49,994 bases of DNA from assembly GCA_021324255.1 (NCBI GenBank), contig JAJPJL010000008.1, positions 1 to 49,994 of the forward strand. The letters are read 5' to 3'. Source of the stretch: Bacillota bacterium (lineage in GTDB: Bacteria > Sysuimicrobiota > Sysuimicrobiia > Sysuimicrobiales > Segetimicrobiaceae). Below the pieces are notes generated by a model. It searched no databases. It was given only the letters and a program-made list of their open reading frames with translations, and was not told the DNA's origin. Of the stretch, positions 14,621 to 23,815 are shown piece after piece. How positions within the stretch are numbered: the stretch's first letter is position 1; each line of letters begins with the position of its first letter. Position numbers and translations under genes: made by a program.

Positions 14621-15253
14621 ATGAGACGGCTTCGGGTGAACAAGCTCGTTGCGGCGCTCGCGGCGGCGCTCGTATCCGCGTCGTGGGCCGGCCCGGCGCT
14701 CGCCCACGAGCACCGTACGGTGGGGTCCGTACGGATGACCGTCGGGTGGGTGGATGAACCCACGTACGCCGGGCTCAAGAATGCCGTGCAGTTGCTCCTC
14801 GCCGACGCGTCGAAGAAGCCGATTACCGGAGCCTCCGACACCCTCAAGGTGCAGGTGATCTTCGGCGGCCAACGGACGGCGCCGCTCGAGCTCGAAGAAT
14901 CAGCCCGGCGGCCCGGGGAGTACGAAGCGGCGATCATTCCGACCCGTCCGGGAACGTACACGTTTCGCTTCGTCGGCACGATCAACGGTCAACCCATCGA
15001 CCAGGCGTTCACGTCGTCCGAGACGACCTTCGATCCCGTGGTCGCCCCTTCGACCATCGAGTTCCCGGTCAAGGATCCCTCCGTCGCCGAGGTGGCCGAG
15101 CTCGCCGCCCGGGTCGCGGCCCGGACGCAGGCCGCCAATGCGGCAGCGGCGGCGGGTGTGACGCGGGCGACCGCGGTCGGGATCGCCGGCGTCGTCGTCG
15201 GACTCATCGGCATCATCGTCGGGGTGACCGCCCGCAGGCGAGCTGCCGCGTAG
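14621..15253 (+). CDS. Secreted YtkA-like copper-cluster protein with C-terminal anchor
   Basis: A signal peptide (KLVAALAAALVSASWAGPALA) precedes HEHRTVGSVRMTVGW. The middle is a beta-rich domain (LKVQVIFGGQRTAPLELEE, YEAAIIPTRPGTYTFRFVG) like the YtkA/FixH-type domains found with copper chaperones. A coiled-coil-like Ala-rich stretch and a C-terminal membrane span (about 182-204, VGIAGVVVGLIGIIVGV) anchor it with the domain outside. GGAGG lies 6 bases ahead of the ATG. It ends two bases before the CopC-CopD fusion starts, so both are one operon. Confidence 0.75.
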   Translation: MRRLRVNKLVAALAAALVSASWAGPALAHEHRTVGSVRMTVGWVDEPTYAGLKNAVQLLLADASKKPITGASDTLKVQVIFGGQRTAPLELEESARRPGEYEAAIIPTRPGTYTFRFVGTINGQPIDQAFTSSETTFDPVVAPSTIEFPVKDPSVAEVAELAARVAARTQAANAAAAAGVTRATAVGIAGVVVGLIGIIVGVTARRRAAA

Positions 15254-15255
15254 GA

Positions 15256-17205
15256 ATGCGCCGGCCGGCCCTCGCTCTCGCGCTGGCGGGGATCCTTGGA
15301 ATCGCCGTCAGCGCGTCGGCGCACGCCTTGCTCCGGCAATCGAATCCCGCGAACGGCGCCGAGGTGACCCGTGCGCCCGACGCGGTCACCATGTCGTTTA
15401 CGGAACGTCCGGACGTCTCATTCTCGATTGTCCACGTCCTCGACGCCGGCGGACGATCGGTCGAGCGCGGCCGCGTGCGGGAGGTACCGGGCCATCCCGA
15501 CACGTTAATGGTCCCGCTCGGGCCGTTGCCGACCGGCGTGTACACGGTCTCCTGGCGCACGGTTTCCGCGGTGGACGGCCACGTCACCGGGGGAGCATTC
15601 TCGTTCGGGGTGGGACAAACGCCGACGCAGGGACCCGCCGCGCAGGCGACGTCGCCGCCGCCGTCCGCGGGATACATCGTGGGACGCTGGCTCTTCTACC
15701 TCGGCCTCGCGGGGCTCGTTGGTGGCGCCTGGGTCTGGACCTGGGCGTTTCGCCAGGTGCCCGGGCGACCGTGGTTCCCCGGGGTCGCCTGGCTGGCGAG
15801 CGCCCTCGGGCTTGTGATTCTCGCCGCGGCCCAGGCCGCCGACGACGGCATCGGTATCGGTCAATTGCTGTCGAGCGGGCTTGGCCAGAGCCTCTGGTGG
15901 CGGGCCGTGCCGGTCATCCTCGCAGGGTGCGCCGTCGTGGCGGCGGCTCGAGGGGGCTGCGGCGTGCGACGCCGCGCGATCCGCCTGGGGGGCGTCGCGG
16001 CCGCCGCCGCGATGCTCGCGCACGTGCTTGGCGGCCACGCCGCGGCGAGTACGGCGCCCTGGTGGTGGCCCAGCGTGGCCGCGCAGTGGCTGCATCTGCT
16101 CTCGGTCGGCGCGTGGATCGGCGGTCTCGCCGCCCTGCTCGTGGCGCTCCCCGGCGTGAGCGGCGGCGATGCGCTGCGCGCGGCCCGGCGATTTTCGAGC
16201 GGCGCCGCGGCGGCGCTGGCGCTCGTGACGGCGACCGGTGTCGTTCGCGCCGTCTACGAGGTCAACTCGTGGAACGGGTTTGTGACGACCGCGTTCGGCC
16301 GGGTCGTGGATATCAAGGTCGCGATGCTGCTGCTGCTCGCCGCGCTGGGAGCCGTGAACCGCTACCGAAACCTGGCGGCGCTCCAGCGAGCGCCGCAGGG
16401 TCTCGTCCGGGTCGGTGCGACCGAGGTCGCCATCGGTGTGATCGTCCTCGGGATCGCGGCGTATCTCACCGGGCTCGCACCGCCGCGTTACACCCCCGCA
16501 AGCGCGGCCGTGCCCACGCCGGTCGTCGCGACGGGGCACGACTTCGGCACGTCGGTTCGCCTGCGCCTCGAGGTGACCCCCGGGACGCCGGGACCGAACC
16601 ACTTCACCGCCCGCGTCACGGATTACGACACCGGGCGGCCGGTCGACGCGGCCCGGATCGATCTCACGTTCACGAAGCCGGACCGGTCCGACATCGGCCC
16701 GTCCACGTTGACCCTGCGGCGCCGTCCGGACGGTACGTATCAGGCCGACGGCGCGAACCTGTCGCTCGAGGGGGCGTGGGCCGTCTCCGCGTTGATCGCG
16801 CAGGGTGTCCGCTCGACCACCGTGCCCCTCAGCCTGACCACCCGGATCCCGCCGGAAACGATCCACACCATCACCGCACCGGGGCAGCCGACGCTCTACA
16901 ACATCGACCTGCCCGGCGGCGGGACGCTCGGCACGTACCTCGACCCTGGCAAGCCGGGGTTGAACGAGATCCACGCGACGTACACGAACGCGCAGGGGAA
17001 CGAGATCAGCATCCCGCGGCTCATCACGGTGACCGTGGCGCCCCCCGGCGGCGTGCCGCGCACGTTACCGGTCCGCCGGTTCAGCGCCGGGCACTTCATC
17101 GCGGACGCCACGCTCGGGGCCGGCACCTGGAATCTCGAGTTTACCGCGGCGCCGGCGGGCGGAGGGACCATCGACACGCACCTCCAGGTCCGGCTCGTCC
17201 GTTGA
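15256..17205 (+). CDS. CopC-CopD fusion protein with C-terminal YtkA-like domain
   Basis: Three parts in one 649-residue chain. After the signal peptide comes a CopC domain (HALLRQSNPANGAEVTRAP to about residue 120). Residues about 135-410 form eight membrane helices of the CopD family, with conserved His in LAHVLGGHAAA and QWLHLLSVGAWIGGLAAL. The last 220 residues form an outer beta domain (FTARVTDYDTGRPVDAARI, DGTYQADGANLSLEGAW). CopC-CopD pairs bring copper across the membrane or supply it to cuproenzymes; the fusion is as in YcnJ of Bacillus. The gene follows the YtkA-like gene with a two-base gap. Confidence 0.92.
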   Translation: MRRPALALALAGILGIAVSASAHALLRQSNPANGAEVTRAPDAVTMSFTERPDVSFSIVHVLDAGGRSVERGRVREVPGHPDTLMVPLGPLPTGVYTVSWRTVSAVDGHVTGGAFSFGVGQTPTQGPAAQATSPPPSAGYIVGRWLFYLGLAGLVGGAWVWTWAFRQVPGRPWFPGVAWLASALGLVILAAAQAADDGIGIGQLLSSGLGQSLWWRAVPVILAGCAVVAAARGGCGVRRRAIRLGGVAAAAAMLAHVLGGHAAASTAPWWWPSVAAQWLHLLSVGAWIGGLAALLVALPGVSGGDALRAARRFSSGAAAALALVTATGVVRAVYEVNSWNGFVTTAFGRVVDIKVAMLLLLAALGAVNRYRNLAALQRAPQGLVRVGATEVAIGVIVLGIAAYLTGLAPPRYTPASAAVPTPVVATGHDFGTSVRLRLEVTPGTPGPNHFTARVTDYDTGRPVDAARIDLTFTKPDRSDIGPSTLTLRRRPDGTYQADGANLSLEGAWAVSALIAQGVRSTTVPLSLTTRIPPETIHTITAPGQPTLYNIDLPGGGTLGTYLDPGKPGLNEIHATYTNAQGNEISIPRLITVTVAPPGGVPRTLPVRRFSAGHFIADATLGAGTWNLEFTAAPAGGGTIDTHLQVRLVR

Positions 17206-17285
17206 TGCCAGGGCGCCCACGCGCGCCACAACCGATCGTGGTGCCCGACCGTCGCGTGCCGATCCGCCAGCGTGCGGTGCGGCTG

Positions 17286-17331
17286 CTACGACTTTCGGCA
17301 CATTGACCCGTTTGGCCGCTCGTGATAGCGT
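17286..17331 (+). promoter_or_regulatory. Promoter and upstream box of the second copC gene
   Basis: The box CTACGACTTTCGGCACAT runs into -35 TTGACC (17303-17308), a 17-base spacer and -10 TAGCGT (17326-17331). It matches the box at 14361-14406 in 23 of 25 positions and lies the same distance (about 80 bases) from its gene. Confidence 0.72.
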
Positions 17332-17393
17332 GCACCGCGACGCGGCAATCGCGGTCCCCTCAGTACAGCGTCTAGACGAGGCGTGTACGGGCG

Positions 17394-17858
17394 ATGGTGA
17401 GAGGTCGAAGCGTTATATGCGTTACGTTGCTCGCCCTCACGTTGTGTGGGTCGCCGCGGCCCGCCCTGGCTCACGCCTTTCTCAACGCCTCGGTACCAGC
17501 CGCAGACAGCACCGTCAGCATGGCACCGAAGGAGGTCAGATTATCGTACTCCGAGCCGGTCGAGATTCGATTCAGCATCTTCAAAGTGTACAAGATAAGC
17601 GCCGCGCCCGGCGCTGACATGCGGACACTCCGTAGCGCGGCGGACTCGCTGGTGTCGTCCGACCTGTTGAAACGCGGGGACGAGGCCCAGCGAAGCGATG
17701 CGGGCGTGGCCAACACCGGCCAGACCAGCACCGATATCGCGGTGCGGCTCAAAGACCTGGAGCCCGGCGCCTATGTGCTCATGTGGCGTGTCCTCTCCGT
17801 TGACACGCACACGACCCAGGGGTCGTTTATCTTCGTCTACGCGCCCAGCAGTTCATGA
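17394..17858 (+). CDS. CopC-like periplasmic copper-binding protein
   Basis: A signal peptide (VICVTLLALTLCGSPRPALA) is followed by HAFLNASVPAADSTV, the CopC start with its N-terminal His. The rest (KEVRLSYSEPVEIRFSIFKV ... LEPGAYVLMWRVLSVDTHTTQG) keeps the CopC beta-sandwich and the DTHTTQGSF element that carries the second His ligand. An insertion of about 40 residues separates two strands. At 154 residues it is slightly longer than classic CopC. Its stop overlaps the ATG of the barrel gene (ATGA), coupling the two. Confidence 0.88.
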   Translation: MVRGRSVICVTLLALTLCGSPRPALAHAFLNASVPAADSTVSMAPKEVRLSYSEPVEIRFSIFKVYKISAAPGADMRTLRSAADSLVSSDLLKRGDEAQRSDAGVANTGQTSTDIAVRLKDLEPGAYVLMWRVLSVDTHTTQGSFIFVYAPSSS

Positions 17859-19489
17859 GCGGGCGACGGCGCGGCCGACCCGCGACGTGCGCCCTCCTCG
17901 CCGCGGCCGTGCTCCTCGCACTCGGGGTAGCCACTCCAGCGGCGTTCCGGCCCGCCGCGCGGCCGGGCATTGGTGCGTCCCTGCCGGCACCGCCCGTCGG
18001 TGTGGAGGCGACCAACGCGCTCGACCTCGGCTGGAGCACCTCGGTCGGCCCGGCATTGCCGGCGCTGTGGCCCACTCTTCCGGCTGACAACGGGAGTGTG
18101 CGCGTCGATTCCCCGCAGGGCACGAGCGTACCCGGCAACGACCGGGGCGACGAGCAACCGGGTCTGTGGCTACCGCTCGAGGAGACGGCGCCATTCGCGG
18201 CGTGGAGCGGCGAGAGCCCCGGGCGGCCACTGACCCCAGGTAGCGGAGCGGTGTTGTCCCTGAGCGCCGCCAGGCCGAGCCCGGCGATCGATCCGGCGCA
18301 ATCACGCGGTCCCGTGACCGCGCAAGGTATCGGCCCCCAGGATCCTCCGCAAGCGTCGGCGATCCAGATCGCGGGAGTCCTGCAGTACCGGTTCTTGACC
18401 AGTCCCGTTCCGCCGGCGCCGAACGGAAACAACAACGACCTGGCACCGACAACCGACTTCCCCACAATCCACGACGGACTGCTCGAGACGGCGATCACGT
18501 GGACGTTGAGTCCCTCGTTCACCCTGTTCGCGGACCTCAGCCTGGAAAACACCACGGGCCAAGACTTCAACACCTCGGACATCGAAGAGGCCTATGTCGA
18601 CGCACACGACCTCTTTGGCGTGTCGGGCTCTGGGGTCCGCTTTGGGCGCGATCGCATCAAGCTCGGCTTCGACGGACTGCTCCTCGACGAGACGATCTTC
18701 GACGGCGGCCGGCGCGACGGCGTCGAGATGCGCTTCTCGCAACTCGGGCCGGTTACGCTCCTCGGCTTCATGCAGTACGCGCTGGACGACGGGCTGCAGC
18801 TCGGCAACTGGTCGTCGTCGCGCCGCGTGTGGGGCGCCCAAGCCGACGTGGCGCTCGGCGCCGGGTGGGCGCTTACGGTGAGCTATCGTGCAGACACGGC
18901 CGCAGATGTGAACGGCGGAGCGTGCCCTGGAATTGGGTGCAATACCGGCAGCGGCTTCTCCGCGGGGATTCAGGGGGCCCTCGTGCCCGGCATAGACCTC
19001 GTCGTCGAAGCGGCCTCGTACACGCAATCGGGAGACATCGCGCGCTGGTACTACGAGCCGAGCCTCACGCTGGACCTGCAGCAGTTGCTGCGACTCCCAG
19101 CCCAGCCGGTGTTCAGGATCTGGTACAAGAATTTCGACCCGTATACGGCGCCGCTCGACGCCCCCCTGGGCCATCTCCTCACGCCCGATGAGTTCGGAGT
19201 CTTTAACATCAACGACAATCTTACCGGCCTGGGCGGACGTCTGGACGTTGCCGTAACACCGTCCCTCGGGCTGTTTGGGCTGGCCGAGTGGGGAACCTAC
19301 AAGGATGGCGGGCCCAACTACACCGTGTACTCGGTGGGCATCAAGTATAGCCTGACGACCGACATCCTGATCAAGCTGAGCTACAACAGCTATCAGGTCG
19401 ATGGCGGGACTGTCACCACGAGCCCGATTTCCGGCCTCCAGCTTGCGAACGCACAAATGTACGAACTCGAACTGACGAAAAGTTTCTAG
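17855..19489 (+). CDS. Probable outer-membrane beta-barrel protein in the copper cluster
   Basis: The 544-residue product has a signal-like N-terminus (TCALLAAAVLLALGVATPAA), a Pro/Gly-rich, poorly structured part to about residue 165, and then alternating amphipathic strands (ETAITWTLSPSFTLFADLSL, GWALTVSYRADT, YTVYSVGIKYSLTTDILIKL). It ends in ...LELTKSF; a C-terminal Phe is the recognition signal of Omp85-assembled barrels. If so, the organism has an outer membrane. Co-translation with copC suggests a porin or channel for copper or a related solute. No named family is recognised. Confidence 0.68.
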   Translation: MSGRRRGRPATCALLAAAVLLALGVATPAAFRPAARPGIGASLPAPPVGVEATNALDLGWSTSVGPALPALWPTLPADNGSVRVDSPQGTSVPGNDRGDEQPGLWLPLEETAPFAAWSGESPGRPLTPGSGAVLSLSAARPSPAIDPAQSRGPVTAQGIGPQDPPQASAIQIAGVLQYRFLTSPVPPAPNGNNNDLAPTTDFPTIHDGLLETAITWTLSPSFTLFADLSLENTTGQDFNTSDIEEAYVDAHDLFGVSGSGVRFGRDRIKLGFDGLLLDETIFDGGRRDGVEMRFSQLGPVTLLGFMQYALDDGLQLGNWSSSRRVWGAQADVALGAGWALTVSYRADTAADVNGGACPGIGCNTGSGFSAGIQGALVPGIDLVVEAASYTQSGDIARWYYEPSLTLDLQQLLRLPAQPVFRIWYKNFDPYTAPLDAPLGHLLTPDEFGVFNINDNLTGLGGRLDVAVTPSLGLFGLAEWGTYKDGGPNYTVYSVGIKYSLTTDILIKLSYNSYQVDGGTVTTSPISGLQLANAQMYELELTKSF

Positions 19490-19533
19490 CATTACGATCC
19501 ACGCAAGGCGAGCGCGGCCCGGCGTACCCAGGC

Positions 19534-20904
19534 ATGCAGGTAGGCGCGAAGGTTGCAGAGTTCGTCGGGCTCATCCTATTCCTCGGGGCGGGTGTGTTTG
19601 CCCGTTGGATCCTGCACCCTCCGGTTAGCGCTCCGCTGCGCCGAAGGATCCGCCTGGGCGCCTACGCGGGCGCTGTGCTCTTGCTCGGTGGAAGCGCGGC
19701 CGACGTGGCCGACACCATCGCTCGCGCAGCCGGCTCATTTGACCCATCCCTCGTCATGCCCTACCTGACCGACACGAGGCAGGGTCACGCGATCCTGGCA
19801 CGGGGCATCCTCGCCGTGTCGCTCATTTGGATGGCGCCGGTGTGCCAGCGAGGGACGGGCGTGAAGCACGGAGCGTTTCTGGTGCTGAGTCTCGCGCTGC
19901 TCGCCACCGTCAGCCTGGTTGGCCATGCGGGCGCGCTTCCCGGGGTGCTGCCGTTTTCGGCTGACCTCCTGCACCTGACCGGGGTCGCCGCCTGGGGCGG
20001 CGCGCTCGTCTACGGGGCTTGGCTGCTCCCCTGGCGTGCGCCGCTCGCGCGCGATGCGGCGGTCGCCGACGCTGCGCGTCGACTCTCAAGCCTGGGATTA
20101 GGCAGCGCGCTCCTTATTACCGCCACCGGCGTGTACGCGTCACTCACCCACCTGTGGGGTCCGCAAGCGCTGACAGCGACACTATATGGACGCGTCTTAC
20201 TCGTAAAGCTCGCCGTGGTGTGCGGCATCGCGGCGGTCGCGGCAACAAACCGGTGGGTGCTGCTCCCGTCGCTTGCGGACGGCGATACCGCGTACCGGCT
20301 GGGCCGACTCGTGAAAATTGAGTCGTTGCTGGCGCTGATCGTGCTCGGCATAACGGCCGTGCTGGTGACCCAGTCACCCGCCGACACGGCCCCGACGCTG
20401 TCCAGGCCGGTGTCCTTTCGCCAAGTCGCTGGAGATTGGACGTTTCGCGGAACGATCGAACGAGAGGATCCGGGACGCTTCACGATCGCCGTCGAAGTCC
20501 GAAACCTCGGCGGGGCGCCTCCACCACGGGCGGCCTCCAGCCTCACGCTCACGATGCTGGACATGGCGATGCCGCCGGTGCACGCCCTGTTGAACGAAGT
20601 CCGTCCCGGTGAATACCGAGGCGCGTTCGCTCTTCCGATGACCGGCCGATGGCAAATGGCGATCAGCGCGGGGCCGGCGAGCGCGCAGTTTCCAATTCAG
20701 ACGGAGGATGCGGTCTTCATTCAGCGGATGGGCCCCTGGAGAGTCCTCCTGCCCAGCACCACGATCGCGCTGGCGGGGCTGGGCCTGATCGTTGCCGGCC
20801 TGCGACGGCTGGGGATCGGCGCCCACGGGGCCTGGCCGATGATGGCCGCGGGCGCCGTCCTGGCCGTCCTCGGCGTAGCGGCGGCGGTGCGGGCCGCGGG
20901 TTAA
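19534..20904 (+). CDS. CopD family copper membrane protein with outer FixH/YtkA-like domain
   Basis: Residues 1-300 carry eight or nine membrane helices typical of CopD, with His in VSLVGHAGALPG and DLLHLTGVAAWGGALVYGAW. An outer beta domain follows (about 310-400), including LTMLDMAMPPVHALLNEV and GRWQMAISAG, the YtkA/FixH-like pattern with Met and His that could bind copper. Two further helices close the protein. Compared with the fusion at 15256-17205 it lacks the CopC part, which is supplied by the separate copC at 17394. It starts 45 bases after the barrel gene and is probably the last gene of that operon. Confidence 0.88.
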   Translation: MQVGAKVAEFVGLILFLGAGVFARWILHPPVSAPLRRRIRLGAYAGAVLLLGGSAADVADTIARAAGSFDPSLVMPYLTDTRQGHAILARGILAVSLIWMAPVCQRGTGVKHGAFLVLSLALLATVSLVGHAGALPGVLPFSADLLHLTGVAAWGGALVYGAWLLPWRAPLARDAAVADAARRLSSLGLGSALLITATGVYASLTHLWGPQALTATLYGRVLLVKLAVVCGIAAVAATNRWVLLPSLADGDTAYRLGRLVKIESLLALIVLGITAVLVTQSPADTAPTLSRPVSFRQVAGDWTFRGTIEREDPGRFTIAVEVRNLGGAPPPRAASSLTLTMLDMAMPPVHALLNEVRPGEYRGAFALPMTGRWQMAISAGPASAQFPIQTEDAVFIQRMGPWRVLLPSTTIALAGLGLIVAGLRRLGIGAHGAWPMMAAGAVLAVLGVAAAVRAAG

Positions 20905-20923
20905 GGACGGCGGAAAACCGTCC
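20905..20923. terminator. Short hairpin between convergent copD and ECF genes
   Basis: GGACGG and CCGTCC form a 6-base stem with a loop of CGGAAAA in the 30 bases between convergent stop codons. There is no T-run, so it is weak support only. Confidence 0.35.
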
Positions 20924-20934
20924 CGGCCGGCCCA

Positions 20935-21819
20935 TCAATCGCCGAAGACGGCGACATCGAGGGCGCGGAGCCGCGCCGGATCGGTGACGACGTCGACCTG
21001 CACAATCTTGTCTCCGGCGATCTCAAAGCAGAGCGCCCGCAGGAGCCGCAGGCCCCGCACCAGGATGAGACCGGGCCGTCCGTCCACGAGCGCCGGATGC
21101 ACGAAGCGGGCGGCCTGGGTGAACGCGAGTGCCCCCTTGGCCCAGGTCTGCGCGCCGCGAACCTCTCTCGGCGCCCCTGGTCGCCCCCCACCGCCGTCCA
21201 CGCGCGCGACCACATCCGGATCGAGCACCGCCAGCAGGCCATCGAAGTCGCCGGCGCGGAGCGCCGCGAGAAACCGGTCCACGACCTGCCGCTGTTGCGG
21301 CCGGGCGGTGGCGGAGATCGCGGAGGCGCCCTGCACCCGGCGTCTCGCGCGGCTGGCGAGTTGCCTCGCCGCCGTCACGGAGCGACCGACGATGGCCGCG
21401 ATCTCGTCGAACGACACGTCGAACATGTCGTGCAGGACGAACGCGATCCGCTCCGCGGGCGTCAGCCGGTCGAGGACGACGAGCAGCGCGACGCTCACCG
21501 AGTCGGCCAAAAGGGCTTCATGCTCGGGGTCGCCACGCGTATCGCTCCCGGCCGCGGGTTCCGGCAAGCTCGGGTCCAACGGCTCCTCGCGCCGCGCGGT
21601 CCGTGAACGCAGCATGTCGAGGCAGACGCGTGCGGCGACCGTTGTGAGCCACCCCTCGAGGTTTTCGATGCCCTGCGCGCCGCTCCGGCTGAGCCGGAGC
21701 CAGGTTTCTTGTACGGCGTCGTCCGCCTCATTGATCGAACCGAGCATCCGGTAGGCCAGCATCCGCAGGCGCGGCCTGTTCTCTTCAAATCGGCTTGCCA
21801 GCCAGTCCTGGTCGATCAT
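20935..21819 (-). CDS. ECF41-type sigma factor with C-terminal SnoaL-like domain
   Basis: Region 2 (YRMLGSINEADDAVQETWLR, about residues 22-42) and region 4 (LTPAERIAFVLHDMFDVSFDEIA, then VTAARQLASRARRRV) are clear. A further 130-residue NTF2/SnoaL-like domain follows, with VARVDGGGG, the DGGG motif typical of ECF41, and DPARLRAL near the end in place of the NPDKL motif. In ECF41 the extra domain controls activity in place of an anti-sigma factor. The promoter upstream fits the known ECF41 consensus, so it probably drives its own gene. The usual oxidoreductase/epimerase partner is not directly next to it. Confidence 0.9.
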   Translation of the reverse strand: MIDQDWLASRFEENRPRLRMLAYRMLGSINEADDAVQETWLRLSRSGAQGIENLEGWLTTVAARVCLDMLRSRTARREEPLDPSLPEPAAGSDTRGDPEHEALLADSVSVALLVVLDRLTPAERIAFVLHDMFDVSFDEIAAIVGRSVTAARQLASRARRRVQGASAISATARPQQRQVVDRFLAALRAGDFDGLLAVLDPDVVARVDGGGGRPGAPREVRGAQTWAKGALAFTQAARFVHPALVDGRPGLILVRGLRLLRALCFEIAGDKIVQVDVVTDPARLRALDVAVFGD

Positions 21820-21855
21820 CCGTCAGGTTCCTCCACCACGGTCCGTCATAGGGAT

Positions 21856-21882
21856 GACGGCCAAGGCCCGGCCGATGTGACA
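21856..21882 (-). promoter_or_regulatory. ECF41-type promoter of the sigma gene
   Basis: On the minus strand TGTCACA (21882-21876), a 16-base spacer and CGTC (21859-21856) match the established ECF41 target promoter exactly. The -10 is inside a palindrome CCGTCAT-AGGG-ATGACGG (21843-21860), which might add a second control. Confidence 0.85.
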
Positions 21883-22016
21883 CAGAAGGACGCCCGTGAA
21901 CTCATGGGCCGGCGTGATACGACTCGCGGCGGGCTCAAGCGCACCCGCGCGTAGCGGGCGCACGCGGCCGCGACGAATGCCGGCTCAACCGTCGCGGCGC
22001 TGGGGCGATCCCTGGA

Positions 22017-23666
22017 TCACCAAAGGCCGAAGGCGCGAACGAGATGGCCGGCGGCCACGTACACACGGCCACCGGCGACCGCCGGTGTCACGGGCGGCTG
22101 CGCCGCGCCTCCGCCCGCCGGGATGCGCGACTCGTACAACGGCGCGCCCGTACCCGCGTCGAGCGCGCGGAGGACGGGCGTTTCGTCCTGGTCCGTCACC
22201 CACACGACCCCGGCCGGGCCAACGCCCGAGACGGAGGGCGCCCCGGGATCGTGCATCGACGCGCTGCACCACGCGACGTCCAATCGCGGCATGGACGATT
22301 CGCCGCCCGCCCTGAGCCGCAGCGCCACCACGCCCCCCGTTCCCGAGCACGGCGGCGGCTGCGGACCGCGGCCCGGGACAAAGACCATCGGTCCGGCCCT
22401 GGCGCCGCCATCCCAGTAGGCCGCGTCTGCCGGGATACCGCCGGGGCCGCCCCCGCATGGGCCGAACACACACCGGCTCGACACGCTGGATCCGGCCGCG
22501 CCACGCCCGCCGGTCAGCCCGGCGATCCGGTCACGGTCGACGAGATAAACCATCCCTTGCGCGCCGGTGACGAAGAGGAGGCGCCGCATCGCCGATGTGT
22601 GCTGGTCCGGCAGCAGGAGGAGCGCCGACCCACCGGGACCGGCCGGAGCGGGTTGCAACGCGATCGCGCCGCTCGGCGCGAGACCGTCGCCCGGCGCCCC
22701 GACGGGCCCGCGTGGTGGGACGGCGCGGAACCGGACCACGCTGCTCCCGAGATCCCCCGGACGGATCGAGTCCCCGCCGCCCGTCGCTGCGTAGAGGTTG
22801 CCGGCGGCGTCGGCCGCGATCCCGCCCGCTGACTCGATGCCGCCCGCCCCCGGCACCGGGGTTGCAAAAGATCGCTGCTGCGATGGAGCGGACGTCGGGA
22901 CGGCGACGATCCATCCACGGGCGTCGCGGCATCCTTCCCCGCGTCCGCCGAACGGGACGTAGACAACCCGGCGCGTCAGCGTGAGCGCACCCCGCTGTCG
23001 CTGGATGGCGGGGTCAAAGGCCGAACCGGGAGCCGCCGGCGCCAGCGCGACCGGCCACCCCGGCCGCTCCATCCCGCTCTTCAGGTCCAGCGCTCCGATT
23101 CGGTACGTCGTCGTTCGTCCGCCATCCGGCGAGACGAGGCCCACGACGTAGAGGGTGCCGGACCCGCGATCGAGCACCGGCGTGCCCGTGATCCCGGCCG
23201 GGTCGACATCCGCGCACGGGATCGCGGCGCGCGGCACGGGGTCTCCCAGCGAGACGGGTCCCCACAGGCGGCTCCCGCCGGCGGCATCGAGCGCGTAGAC
23301 GGTGTCGCGCTCCGTCACCACGTACAGGACGGTACGGACCCGGCCCAACATCGCCACGCCGGGGACGACCAGCGGTTCGGCACGGATCTCGCCGTCCAGC
23401 GCCGCCGTCCACACCTCTCCGAACTTCCCGCCACGCACAGCGGCCGGCGTCAGCGCGCGCTCGTCTTGCGTCCAGCCGGTGCGCGCCAGGTCGCCGTGGT
23501 ACGTGACGATGGCGGGGCCTTCATCCGGCGTGGAGGGCATCGCGGAGCCGGGCGTGACCGCCGGGGCGTGAGCGGCGAGCAGGATCCCCGCCGCCACGCT
23601 CAGCGCGCGCGACAGAGTCCGCAGCGCTGCCCGCGTCCGCGGTGACCTGAGGGCGGCGCGGAGCAC
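22017..23666 (-). CDS. Secreted PQQ-repeat beta-propeller protein
   Basis: Repeated blade motifs are visible: TVYALDAAGGSRLWGPV, GNLYAATGGGDSI, GMVYLVDRDRIAGL, PVLRALDAGTGAPLYESRI and RVYVAAGHLVRAF. These are PQQ-like/outer-membrane BamB-type propeller repeats. No haem or quinone-dehydrogenase residues are seen. A signal-like segment (LSRALSVAAGILLAAHAPA) suggests export. Several cysteines (SSRCVFGPCGGGP, WCSASM) may form disulfides. The start is uncertain; the GTG at 23666 gives a plausible signal peptide, while further GTG codons exist up to the SDR stop at 23816. Function is unknown; scaffold or binding is the usual role of such proteins. Confidence 0.7.
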   Translation of the reverse strand: MLRAALRSPRTRAALRTLSRALSVAAGILLAAHAPAVTPGSAMPSTPDEGPAIVTYHGDLARTGWTQDERALTPAAVRGGKFGEVWTAALDGEIRAEPLVVPGVAMLGRVRTVLYVVTERDTVYALDAAGGSRLWGPVSLGDPVPRAAIPCADVDPAGITGTPVLDRGSGTLYVVGLVSPDGGRTTTYRIGALDLKSGMERPGWPVALAPAAPGSAFDPAIQRQRGALTLTRRVVYVPFGGRGEGCRDARGWIVAVPTSAPSQQRSFATPVPGAGGIESAGGIAADAAGNLYAATGGGDSIRPGDLGSSVVRFRAVPPRGPVGAPGDGLAPSGAIALQPAPAGPGGSALLLLPDQHTSAMRRLLFVTGAQGMVYLVDRDRIAGLTGGRGAAGSSVSSRCVFGPCGGGPGGIPADAAYWDGGARAGPMVFVPGRGPQPPPCSGTGGVVALRLRAGGESSMPRLDVAWCSASMHDPGAPSVSGVGPAGVVWVTDQDETPVLRALDAGTGAPLYESRIPAGGGAAQPPVTPAVAGGRVYVAAGHLVRAFGLW

Positions 23667-23815
23667 GAGGGCGGCGGGAGTGGCCGCGCCCCCGCTCGAG
23701 AAGGTGACTCGGGTGGATTCACGTGAACTCGCGACGTGGTCCGCCAACGCGATCACCGCATTCGTACGCGTCCCGGCGGCGGCCTCCGGGCTTCGGATCA
23801 CGCGGCCGCGGGTGC

